Origin: Fidelibacterota bacterium
Lineage (GTDB): Bacteria > Fidelibacterota > UBA8477 > JABMPR01
Assembly: GCA_018673925.1 (NCBI GenBank)
Contig: JABHBL010000102.1
Coordinates: forward strand, 152,092 to 216,091
Reading direction: 5' to 3'
DNA: 64,000 nt
The position numbers and the translations under genes were made by a program. Below, piece after piece: positions 56,701-63,346 of the stretch. The notes under the pieces are model-generated. The model saw only the letters and a program-made list of their open reading frames with translations, did no database searches and was not told the origin of the DNA. Position 1 is the first letter of the stretch. Every line of letters begins with the position of its first letter.

Positions 56701-57401
56701 GTGCTGATGTGGTTTTAAAAAACTCAATTGTTTGGAATAATACTTCCCGCGGGGAGTTTGCCGGGCAAACTGATACCACCAATATTGAATTCTATCACTT
56801 ATTGACTAACAATTCTCTGACCATTCTCTACTCAGATATCCAGGGAAGTGAGGCTGGGATTACCACCAATGATCGTGGTACTGTTACCTGGGGAACGGGT
56901 AATTTAGATGCCGACCCTCGATTCGTCTACAACTCTTGCGACAGCCTAGAGTCTGATTCATGCAGTCTCCATACCATTCATGAGGACAATTATAACCTTT
57001 ATGTGGATTCTCCGTGTATTGGTGCTGGTGAGAATGGTATAGATATGGGTGCTGGTAGAGAGGGAAGCATGATGGTGGCCAATGATCCATTATCAGCTCT
57101 AGTGCCACAGCAGTTCGAATTGAATCAGAACTATCCCAACCCCTTCAACCCCTCTACTACAATCAACTTTGAGTTGCCTGGTGCCGGTTGGGTCAGATTG
57201 GTTGTTTATGATGTTACAGGTCGGGAAGTAGCTACACTTATTGAAGATCAAAGGCTTGGGGGCAAGCATTCCATGCAATGGTTTGCGAATGATCGTCAGG
57301 GTAATCTCCTTGGAACAGGAATTTATCTGTATGAGATGAACTTCATCGATGCCCAGGGTAAACAATTCCGTGAAGTCAGGAAGTTTACTCTGCTGAAGTA
57401 G
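53754..57401 (+). CDS. Secreted triple beta-helix protein with C-terminal sorting domain
   Basis: The 1215-residue product has a strong ribosome site and a signal peptide (about residues 1-20). Three homologous units of about 360 residues (about 23-380, 381-740, 741-1115) each start with a VP....TIQ..I....GD.V.V..GTYVENINF motif and continue through TIIDG, AVLDGFTITNG and repeated GGG/N-rich beta-helix coils of the pectate-lyase type (DUF1565-like). The end is a sorting module with NYPNPFNPSTTINFELPGAGW and KFTLLK. Such proteins bind or cut polysaccharides, but no catalytic triad is evident. The regulator upstream is its likely controller. Confidence 0.88.
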   Translation: MKWLHLMIIVLVSVGTLTATTINVPEDAVTIQVGMDIASNGDTVLVDRGTYVENINFNGNNIVVMSLRGPVLTIIDGNQNGAVVHFLNQEDDSAVLDGFTITNGSGFDNGDEIVGGGIACRNGSSPTMKNLIVTNNAALGGDDPAGGGITIAADSSPILENIEISYNRSKWGGGLAIVTNSNPILHNVVIIRNRATTTGGGVYIGVNSSPYFEDVYVRLNRAAYYGGGFFLHENANPTFNKITVRANTAPSGGGGLISNDGSSPKIVNSIFKGNVPDQIMFNGDPQYDPDTLSIAYSNIQDGQNGITVNSGLLNWLDGNTSVDPCFLNVDYDDLQALSPCVDSGIANFVVGGVTWIDMEAAEYVGSAPDKGSHEVPPPPTVFNVPASFSTIQSAIDASVNGDIVRVNVGTYVENINFNGKDITVESVGGPELTIIDGNQNGSTVQIMSGESENAVLDGFTITNGSGTPGETSDMLGGGILIHYASSPILKNLIVSGNSAVIGEEPDGAGGGIAVSVQSNPVLENIIIANNNSVWGGGLSIAHNSSPSVKNLNIYGNTVSQAGAGVYIGQYADPYFEDVYIHDNIGEAGGGLFLHDHATPTLNKITVEANRGANGGGGMLTNHASNPKIVNSIFYGNMPDQFYLMYLDVDNLPDTVSIAYSDVQGGVAGMHPGIGRINWITGNLQTDPRFTNGDHLGPSSSCIDAGIAQYAYEGETWIDMSVNEYRGVAPDMGSWESPGPPQTLRVPSNYPTIQLGIEVALDGDTVLVAAGTYVENINFLGKNIAVLSEGGPEVTIIDGGNMMTTVMIVSQETTAILDGFTITNGQGWVNPDGYSVGGGINVRQNSTPTLRNLIVEGNTAVGDTAMGGGIMCAYDADALIEDVFIRGNEADFGGGILVYQSSPTLRRVKISDNFARTTGGGLALWTSNALVEQVAVYKNVADQMAGGVWIHMDGNPTLDRVTIADNRTTLRWWHLGAGMALSDGADVVLKNSIVWNNTSRGEFAGQTDTTNIEFYHLLTNNSLTILYSDIQGSEAGITTNDRGTVTWGTGNLDADPRFVYNSCDSLESDSCSLHTIHEDNYNLYVDSPCIGAGENGIDMGAGREGSMMVANDPLSALVPQQFELNQNYPNPFNPSTTINFELPGAGWVRLVVYDVTGREVATLIEDQRLGGKHSMQWFANDRQGNLLGTGIYLYEMNFIDAQGKQFREVRKFTLLK

Positions 57402-57418
57402 TGTTTGTTTAACGCGGA

Positions 57419-57450
57419 GCCCCGGTTGGTTCAATCCAATCGGGGCATTT
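57419..57450 (+). terminator. Hairpin between the beta-helix gene and the amidotransferase-like gene
   Basis: An 11-bp stem (GCCCCGGTTGG/CCAATCGGGGC, one G-T pair) with a six-base loop is followed by ATTTTC. The short T-run suggests partial termination, which would lower expression of the next gene relative to the beta-helix gene. Confidence 0.7.
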
Positions 57451-57462
57451 TCAGAGGAAAGT

Positions 57463-59019
57463 ATGCGTTTCTTAAGAAGATTATTAACTGTTGTATTCAT
57501 TCTGGCAATACCACCTGCATCTACTTTGTTTGCTCAAACGCCTGGATTCTTTAAGGATATTTTTAGTGATGGCGGCGTTTCATTAACTTCGAGATTGTAT
57601 ATGGACGCCCCTGAGTTATTGGGGCTTTCGGTAGAATACCTGGGTACTTCAGATGAAGATATCCAAACGGAGGTCATGATCTCAAATGCGTTTGACACTA
57701 ACGGACATCTCCTATATCCAGATGGATCTCCTCGTTTTCGTATGATTTATACCAATGGTGGTTCATCATCGAGCCATGGAAACTCTTTAGGTGAGGTCGG
57801 TAGAGACCGTGTAAGAAATTTTTATGCCAGGGGGGGCAGCTTTACGGGGTCTTGCGCCGGTGCATTTATAGCCAGCCTAAGCTATCAGGAAAGTGGTATC
57901 TCCCCTGCGTACTATCATATTTGGCCTGGAAGAACTCATACATCAGGTCTTCTGGATAGCTATACAGGACACTTTCTGCCAGCTGATTCTCCCCTCCTGA
58001 ATTACTTCAATTTTGGAAATGATCACCTCATTGAAAATGTGAGGCACAATGGGGGTTGTTGGGCACGGGAAAATCTGGATTTTCCAATAAAAACGGAGAT
58101 TCTGACTAGATATGACTCACGCCATGTGAGAGTGGAAATGCATGACAAGGCCAGTACCTGGGCCTACAAACCAGATACAACCCAAGGACGAGTCGTGGTC
58201 ACCGGCTCTCACCCTGAAGGTGCCTGGGACGGTGAAATACTTAGTATGATGCAGGCAATTTTATTGTATGCCCTGGATGGTGTCGGCAATCCTGTGGTAA
58301 AAGCCAATTTAATGAACAGTGAAACTCGTACTATGGATTTGTTTACTGAGGACAGTTTACCAGAATTTACGCGTATTGGGGACAGACAATACCATCACTA
58401 CACCATTTCCATTCCACCTGGGACTTCGGATATTTCCATTGAGCTGAATGCTGAGGCGGGTTTTGATTTTAATCTTTATGCCAATCCAGGATCATATGCC
58501 TTCGAGGATTCGACTCTATATGCTAGTGAAAATGATGGAAACCAACATGTTCTGAACTTTTCTCCACAAGAATCCGGGCTATGGTATATCGGGGTTGAAT
58601 GTGCCACGACGGTAGAGGATTTCTATACCTCATATTCAGGTCAGCTTGAGGTCTTGAACGGAGTTGCTTATGATGTTACAGCCTCCTGGAATACTGTGGG
58701 AGTCGCTGATGCGAAGACGCTACCATCAAGTTTTGAACTGCATCAAAACTACCCCAACCCTTTCAACCCCTCTACCACTATCAATTTTGAGATGCCAGGT
58801 GCTGGATGGATCACTTTGATGGTGTATGACGTGAATGGTCGTGAAGTGGTTAAACTGATTGATGATCATAGGCTTGGGGGCAGGCATACCATGAAATGGT
58901 TTGCCAATGATCAGCAAGGAAAACCACTGAAAACCGGGCTTTATCTTTACGAGATGAAATTCAAGGATACTTCAGGAAAGTCATATCGTGAAGTCAGGAA
59001 GTTTACGCTTCTGAAATAA
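57463..59019 (+). CDS. Secreted glutamine-amidotransferase-like (BPL_N-type) protein with PPC and sorting domains
   Basis: The 518-residue product has the ribosome site AGAGGAAAG and a signal peptide ending LFAQ. Residues about 30-280 resemble class I glutamine amidotransferase-like BPL_N proteins: a nucleophile elbow GGSFTGSCAGAFIASL with Cys131 and a downstream His250/Glu252 pair in TGSHPEGAW. A PPC-like beta domain (about 300-405; YHHYTISIPPGTSDISIELN) precedes a sorting module nearly identical in layout to that of the neighbouring beta-helix protein, ending KFTLLK. A secreted member is unusual; the reaction is unknown. Confidence 0.82.
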   Translation: MRFLRRLLTVVFILAIPPASTLFAQTPGFFKDIFSDGGVSLTSRLYMDAPELLGLSVEYLGTSDEDIQTEVMISNAFDTNGHLLYPDGSPRFRMIYTNGGSSSSHGNSLGEVGRDRVRNFYARGGSFTGSCAGAFIASLSYQESGISPAYYHIWPGRTHTSGLLDSYTGHFLPADSPLLNYFNFGNDHLIENVRHNGGCWARENLDFPIKTEILTRYDSRHVRVEMHDKASTWAYKPDTTQGRVVVTGSHPEGAWDGEILSMMQAILLYALDGVGNPVVKANLMNSETRTMDLFTEDSLPEFTRIGDRQYHHYTISIPPGTSDISIELNAEAGFDFNLYANPGSYAFEDSTLYASENDGNQHVLNFSPQESGLWYIGVECATTVEDFYTSYSGQLEVLNGVAYDVTASWNTVGVADAKTLPSSFELHQNYPNPFNPSTTINFEMPGAGWITLMVYDVNGREVVKLIDDHRLGGRHTMKWFANDQQGKPLKTGLYLYEMKFKDTSGKSYREVRKFTLLK

Positions 59020-59092
59020 GTCAAGTTCATGCACAAAGCCCTGGTCTTGCCTGGTAGACTGGGGCTGTTATTGCTTATTGACCCTAATTGAA

Positions 59093-59191
59093 ATGGTGGG
59101 GACTGTTGGGGTTTTGGAGTTGAACGATTCACCTCCTGGGTTTGAGTTGTATCCCAACTTTACCGATCCCTTCAGCCCTGCCAATATTTAA
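59093..59191 (+). pseudogene. Decayed remnant of a YPNPFNP sorting module
   Basis: A 32-codon reading frame (ATG to TAA) encodes TVGVLELND, PPGFELYPNFTDPFSPANI and then a stop. It aligns in order with the end of the preceding gene (TVGVADAKTLPSSFEL then YPNPFNPSTTI). The key YPNPFNP has changed to YPNFTDPFSP and the module stops early. It has no ribosome site or signal peptide. This looks like a partial duplication that has decayed. Confidence 0.6.
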
Positions 59192-59252
59192 TAATACTGT
59201 CTCTGATTAGTGGAATAGTTCATGGGGGACTAAAAATGATTGAGCTTTTAAA

Positions 59253-59414
59253 GTGATCTCAGAAAAAACAAATAAAGGATTAAGAGGGGTCTGTCTACTT
59301 GTCATCATCATTCTAGCATTGATCCTCCCCAATACATGCACATTTGCACAGGAATGTAAATGTTATGACCAACCAACTCAGCGAGGATTGGATCCACAGT
59401 GTATACAAAAGTAA
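59253..59414 (+). CDS. Candidate small secreted cysteine-containing peptide
   Basis: A 53-codon ORF begins at GTG 59253. Residues 1-12 are polar/basic (EKTNKGLRG), then a hydrophobic core (VCLLVIIILALILP) and a cleavage-like site (TCTFAQ), leaving a mature peptide of about 21 residues with three cysteines (ECKCYDQPTQRGLDPQC in the middle). Export signals in neighbouring proteins end similarly (LFAQ, YAQ). A six-codon ORF (59236-59256) behind GGGGG ends in TGA overlapping the GTG, which could couple translation. No homologue is recognised; chance cannot be excluded. Confidence 0.45.
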   Translation: MISEKTNKGLRGVCLLVIIILALILPNTCTFAQECKCYDQPTQRGLDPQCIQK

Positions 59415-59459
59415 TGCGTTTACTCAGATACTGGTCATACTCATCTGAGTTCATACCAT

Positions 59460-59486
59460 CCCCGGTCTGTGCCACATGGGCCGGGG
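59460..59486 (+). terminator. Possible terminator after the small peptide ORF
   Basis: Perfect 6-bp GC arms (CCCCGG/CCGGGG) separated by 15 bases are followed by a weak T-rich stretch (CCTCCTATTATTTT). It would close the plus-strand unit of the beta-helix cluster. Confidence 0.5.
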
Positions 59487-59528
59487 CCTCCTATTATTTT
59501 ACAGTTCTTTTATGACGAAGCGGGAGAA

Positions 59529-59600
59529 TAAAAAAAGCGTGTTCCCCTTCTCATCGCACTCCGACTCCGCTCGGTGTGACGATTTAGGGAACACGCTTCT
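59529..59600 (-). terminator. Terminator of nusB with an embedded palindromic repeat
   Basis: On the minus strand a 12-bp stem (AAGCGTGTTCCC/GGGAACACGCTT) is followed by a T-run, 24 bases after the nusB stop. The 40-base loop itself contains an imperfect palindrome (about 59551-59583) centred on CGGAGTCGGAGTG, of the CGAGCGGAGTCGA type seen as dispersed palindromes in many bacterial genomes. Confidence 0.75.
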
Positions 59601-59623
59601 GGGTAATTAGCGTTTTGGGCTAA

Positions 59624-60052
59624 TTAAATCATGGAGATTTTACCCTCAGACAAGGCATCATTTAGAATTGCATCCAGGATACCATTCACAAAACTACTGC
59701 TCTCCTCTGTACTGAATACCTTGGCAATTTCAATTGCCTCTGAGATGGACACTTTTGGTGGAATATCTTGAAAATAAAAGAATTCGGTAAGCGCCATCCT
59801 GAGTATCAATCTGTCAATAAGGGCAATACGGGTCAGATCCCAATTTCTGGATTTGCTGGCAATCAGGTCATCGAATTCCTGACGATGAGCCATAATCCCA
59901 TTTACCAGATCCCGAGCAAATTTAAGCAAATCATCAGATAACTCGCTCTTCTCTGCCAGGAGGTCGAAGGTTTGATCCAGGTTATCATTTTGGATCTCAT
60001 GAGCATATGAGACCTGCACAACAAATTCCCGGGCTCGTCGTCTTTCTTGCAT
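59624..60052 (-). CDS. nusB: Transcription antitermination factor NusB
   Basis: The 142-residue all-helical protein has RRRAREFVVQVSYAHEI at the start, LIASKSRNWDLTRIALIDRLILRMALTEF, and the family end PPKVSISEAIEIAKVFSTEESSSFVNGILD. It joins NusE (S10) to bind boxA in ribosomal RNA leaders. It lies 31 bases after the leucine dehydrogenase gene, from which it may be transcribed, and ends in its own terminator. Confidence 0.95.
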   Translation of the reverse strand: MQERRRAREFVVQVSYAHEIQNDNLDQTFDLLAEKSELSDDLLKFARDLVNGIMAHRQEFDDLIASKSRNWDLTRIALIDRLILRMALTEFFYFQDIPPKVSISEAIEIAKVFSTEESSSFVNGILDAILNDALSEGKISMI

Positions 60053-60083
60053 GAACTGAGGCCTGATCCTTTCTACGCGTTAT

Positions 60084-61178
60084 TTATATTTTCGAGAATA
60101 AGCGTTTGCCAGAACGGTGCATCTGTTTCAGACGTCCCAGTTTGCGAATTCTCTCTTCAGCTAGAATGTCAGCTGCATCCATTGTGGGAATATTTTCATC
60201 CTGAGAACGCTGAAAAATTTCCTGGAGGATGGTATAGATGTGATTTACACGGTTGTAAGAACGCTTTTCGTTATAGCCCTCGAACTCGCCATAGACATTG
60301 ATGACTCCACCAGAGTTAATTGCATAATCGGGAGCGTACAATACACCACGATCCAGGAGGATTTTACCATGTTTTTCGTAATCGGAAAGCACATTATTTG
60401 CAGCTCCTGCCACAACCTGACATTTCAGACGATCAATGGTTTCATCATTGACGGAGGAACCCAGTGCACATGGGGCGAACACATCCATTGGAACATCATA
60501 GATATCATCCGGGGCAACCGCAGTCACATTTTTATATTTGAGCATATCTTTGACACGATCTTCTTTTATATCGGTGACAATTACTTTTGCTCCAGCTTTA
60601 GAAAGATGCTCAACCAGATAGATTCCAACATGACCGAGACCCTGGACAGCAATGGTCTTACCTTCCAGACTGTCTGATCCCCAGGTCTTATTTGCCGCAG
60701 CTTTGATACCCACAAAAGTACCATAAGCGGTGAATGGTGAAGGGTCTCCAGAGCCACCCAGGTCTGGACTAAGACCGGCGACGTAATCAGTTTCTTCATG
60801 GACCCATTCCATCATTTGAGGCGTGGTGTTAACATCCTCAGCAGCTACATAGCGACCACCAAGACTGTCTACCAGACGACCAAAAGCCCTAAAAGCAGCT
60901 TCATTGCCGATATCCCGTACACGACCAATGATAACTGACTTACCACCACCAAGGTTTAAACCTGCCAGAGCTGATTTATAAGTCATTCCCTCTGAAAGCC
61001 TAAGTACATCACGAAGCGCAGCCTCTTCATCATCATAGTTCCACACACGACAACCACCCAATGCGGGTCCTAAATTTGTATTGTGAATGGCAATGATCGC
61101 TTTTAGACCTGTTTCATCATCTTTTGCAAAAACAACCTGTTCGTGGTGGTTTAATGCAGGTGCATCAAAAAATCCCAT
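60084..61178 (-). CDS. Leucine/valine-type amino acid dehydrogenase (Glu/Leu/Phe/Val family)
   Basis: The 364-residue NAD-dependent enzyme oxidatively deaminates branched-chain amino acids. Residues include the substrate-binding GPALGGCRVW, the catalytic lysine regions EGMTYKSALAGLNLGGGKSVI and the Asp in YVAAEDVNTTP, the Rossmann motif TIAVQGLGHVGIYLVEHL, and APCALGSSVND. It is followed by nusB and preceded by an acyl-CoA dehydrogenase gene, which fits breakdown of leucine, isoleucine or valine. Exact side-chain preference is not readable. Confidence 0.9.
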   Translation of the reverse strand: MGFFDAPALNHHEQVVFAKDDETGLKAIIAIHNTNLGPALGGCRVWNYDDEEAALRDVLRLSEGMTYKSALAGLNLGGGKSVIIGRVRDIGNEAAFRAFGRLVDSLGGRYVAAEDVNTTPQMMEWVHEETDYVAGLSPDLGGSGDPSPFTAYGTFVGIKAAANKTWGSDSLEGKTIAVQGLGHVGIYLVEHLSKAGAKVIVTDIKEDRVKDMLKYKNVTAVAPDDIYDVPMDVFAPCALGSSVNDETIDRLKCQVVAGAANNVLSDYEKHGKILLDRGVLYAPDYAINSGGVINVYGEFEGYNEKRSYNRVNHIYTILQEIFQRSQDENIPTMDAADILAEERIRKLGRLKQMHRSGKRLFSKI

Positions 61179-61209
61179 TTCTCATTTCTCCTTTTACAAT
61201 TCTATAAAT

Positions 61210-62352
61210 CTAATCTGCTAGAAGATGTCTACTGATGACCAATCTTTGAATCTCATTGGTTCCTTCGTAGATCTGTGTAATCTTCGCGTCGCGCATCATG
61301 CGTTCCACTTCAAATTCACGGATAAATCCATACCCCCCATGAATCTGAACAGCTTCTGTTGCTACATACATAGCCGTATCGCCGGCAAACATCTTGGCCA
61401 TGGAGGCCTTTTCCCCAATAGTTTTACCCTGATCCTTTAGCCAGGCTGCCCGATAAACCAGTAATCGACTGGCATCCACACGAGTGGCCATATCGGCCAG
61501 CTTAAATCCAATTCCCTGAAACATTCCGATAGGTTTGCCAAATTGTTCCCGTTCCTTGGCATATTGAATCGATCTTTCCAGAGCTCCCTGGGCAATCCCT
61601 AATGCCTGTGCTCCAATTCCAATACGTCCTACATCCAGAGTTGCCAGAGCAATAGTGAAACCCTGCCCCTCTTCCCCGATAAGGTTTTCTTTGGGAATTC
61701 GGCAATTTTCGAAAATCAATTCACTGGTGTCAGAACCACGGATACCCAGTTTATCTTCTTTCTTACCAGTGGTAAATCCATCCAAACCTTTTTCAACTAC
61801 GAAGGCAGAAATACCTTTATAGCCTGCATCTTTATCGGTTTTTGCGAATACGATAACAAAGTCACTGCTGATACCGCTAGTAACCCAGTTTTTTACTCCG
61901 TTGAGGACATATGAATCCCCATCAAGGGTGGCAGTGGTCAGCATGGCCTTGGCATCAGAGCCTGATTGTGGCTCACTCAGGGAGTAGGCGCCCAGTTTCT
62001 CACCACTTGATGTGAGTGGTAAATATTTATTCTTAAGGTACTCAGAACCAAATTTTAAGATTGGGTTAGAAAATAGAGAATTATTGACTGACATAATGAC
62101 GCAGGTTGAAGCGTCCACTCTGGCGATTTCCTCAAGTGTAATGGCATAGCTCAATGCATCCATTTCAGTTCCACCATAGGACTCGGGGACTTGCATACCC
62201 ATAAAACCCAGTTCAGCTAATTTTTGGATTACTTCAGTTGGGAATTCAGCTTTTTCATCTCTTTCCATCACACCAGGTTTGATCTCTGCTTCTGCAAATT
62301 CCCTGATGGTCTCTCGGACCATCTTTTGTTCTTCTGTCAATTCAAAATTCAT
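61210..62352 (-). CDS. Acyl-CoA dehydrogenase, short/branched-chain type
   Basis: The 380-residue FAD enzyme introduces a double bond into acyl-CoA. It begins NFELTEEQKMVRETIREF. Visible are the FAD-contact SLSEPQSGSDAKAM, NGVKNWVTSG, KLGIRGSDTSELIF, REQFGKPIGMFQGI, and the catalytic Glu in ITQIYEGTNEIQRLVI, at the position found in butyryl- and short-chain enzymes. ATG 62350-62352 was used: the frame opens 33 codons earlier but that part is a dispersed palindromic repeat. It lies in one minus-strand operon with the hydroxyacyl-CoA dehydrogenase and thiolase genes. Confidence 0.93.
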   Translation of the reverse strand: MNFELTEEQKMVRETIREFAEAEIKPGVMERDEKAEFPTEVIQKLAELGFMGMQVPESYGGTEMDALSYAITLEEIARVDASTCVIMSVNNSLFSNPILKFGSEYLKNKYLPLTSSGEKLGAYSLSEPQSGSDAKAMLTTATLDGDSYVLNGVKNWVTSGISSDFVIVFAKTDKDAGYKGISAFVVEKGLDGFTTGKKEDKLGIRGSDTSELIFENCRIPKENLIGEEGQGFTIALATLDVGRIGIGAQALGIAQGALERSIQYAKEREQFGKPIGMFQGIGFKLADMATRVDASRLLVYRAAWLKDQGKTIGEKASMAKMFAGDTAMYVATEAVQIHGGYGFIREFEVERMMRDAKITQIYEGTNEIQRLVISRHLLAD

Positions 62353-62374
62353 ATTTTTCCCAGCCTTTAATATT

Positions 62375-62409
62375 GTTTGTCTTGCTGAGCCTGTCGAAGT
62401 ATGACAAAC
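62375..62409. repeat. Dispersed palindromic repeat of the CTTCGACAGGCTCAGC type
   Basis: TTTGTC and GACAAA flank a core that reads, on the minus strand, CTTCGACAGGCTCAGCAAG. Closely similar palindromes occur in intergenic regions of many environmental genomes. A second GGATGACAC-containing stretch follows at about 62428-62452. Confidence 0.6.
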
Positions 62410-62483
62410 TCTAACATTCGTGTTTATCCATCGACGAGCTAAGGATGACACAATATGGTATTATTGATGTGATACTATATGGT

Positions 62484-63335
62484 TTAAGTATAATCATAAA
62501 ATCCCTGTCCCGTTTTACGCCCAAGATTTCCAGCAGCTACCATGCGCTTCAGTAGTGGGCATGGACGATATTTCGGATCTCCCAGACCTTCATGGAGGAC
62601 TTCCAGAATAGATAGACAGACATCCAGTCCAATCAGATCTGCCAATGTCAGTGGACCCATGGGATGGGCCAGCCCAAGATGCATAATTTCATCAATGGCT
62701 TCTTTGGTAGCGACACCTTCCATAAGGGCAAAAACAGCTTCATTTATCATGGGCATGATAATACGATTTGCAACGAATCCGGGATAGTCATTGGCTTCAA
62801 CAGGAGTTTTTCCCAGTGCTTTGCAAAGTTCCACAGTTGTGGCAACCGTTTCATCACTACAGACATGTCCGCGAATAATTTCCACCAACTTCATCACCGG
62901 AACTGGATTCATAAAATGCATGCCGATCACCTGCTCTGGACGGGAAGTCTGAGCTGCGATTTCTGTAATTGATATGGATGAAGTATTGGAGCTGAGAATC
63001 ACACCGGGTTTTAAAATTTCATCCAGATCCTTGAACAATTTGAATTTGATTTCTCTGTTCTCAGTGGCTGCCTCGACCACAAAATCGCACTCCTTCAAAT
63101 CTGTAAGATCAGTTGAAGTTTTTAAACGTTGAAGTGTGGCGACTTTATCAGATTCTGAAATTTTTTCTTTTTTTACCTGTCGGTCCAAATTTTTGGTGAT
63201 AGTGGTTATGCCTTTATCAAGGAATGCCTGCTGAATATCCATGAGGATGACTTCATAACCAGATTGTGCAAAGACATGGGCGATCCCATTCCCCATAGTT
63301 CCAGAGCCGATGACACCAACGATACGAATACTCAT
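62484..63335 (-). CDS. 3-hydroxyacyl-CoA (3-hydroxybutyryl-CoA) dehydrogenase
   Basis: The 283-residue enzyme oxidises or forms 3-hydroxyacyl-CoA with NAD(P). The Rossmann motif [19 protein letters not shown] is at the start, then [32 protein letters not shown], the catalytic His in [19 protein letters not shown], and [22 protein letters not shown] 63333-63335 follows AAGGGG; the open frame 20 codons upstream overlaps the thiolase end and was not used. It is paired with the thiolase gene 11 bases upstream. Confidence 0.95.
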   Translation of the reverse strand: MSIRIVGVIGSGTMGNGIAHVFAQSGYEVILMDIQQAFLDKGITTITKNLDRQVKKEKISESDKVATLQRLKTSTDLTDLKECDFVVEAATENREIKFKLFKDLDEILKPGVILSSNTSSISITEIAAQTSRPEQVIGMHFMNPVPVMKLVEIIRGHVCSDETVATTVELCKALGKTPVEANDYPGFVANRIIMPMINEAVFALMEGVATKEAIDEIMHLGLAHPMGPLTLADLIGLDVCLSILEVLHEGLGDPKYRPCPLLKRMVAAGNLGRKTGQGFYDYT

Positions 63336-63346
63336 ATTAATACCCC

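Noticed and set aside
57099..57500. 133-codon minus-strand ORF over the end of the beta-helix gene
   Set aside because: It is a shadow of two conserved plus-strand genes, without a ribosome site or recognisable domain.
62353..62451. 33 extra N-terminal codons on the acyl-CoA dehydrogenase frame
   Set aside because: They translate the dispersed palindromic repeat, have no family similarity, and the ATG at 62352 begins the conserved domain.
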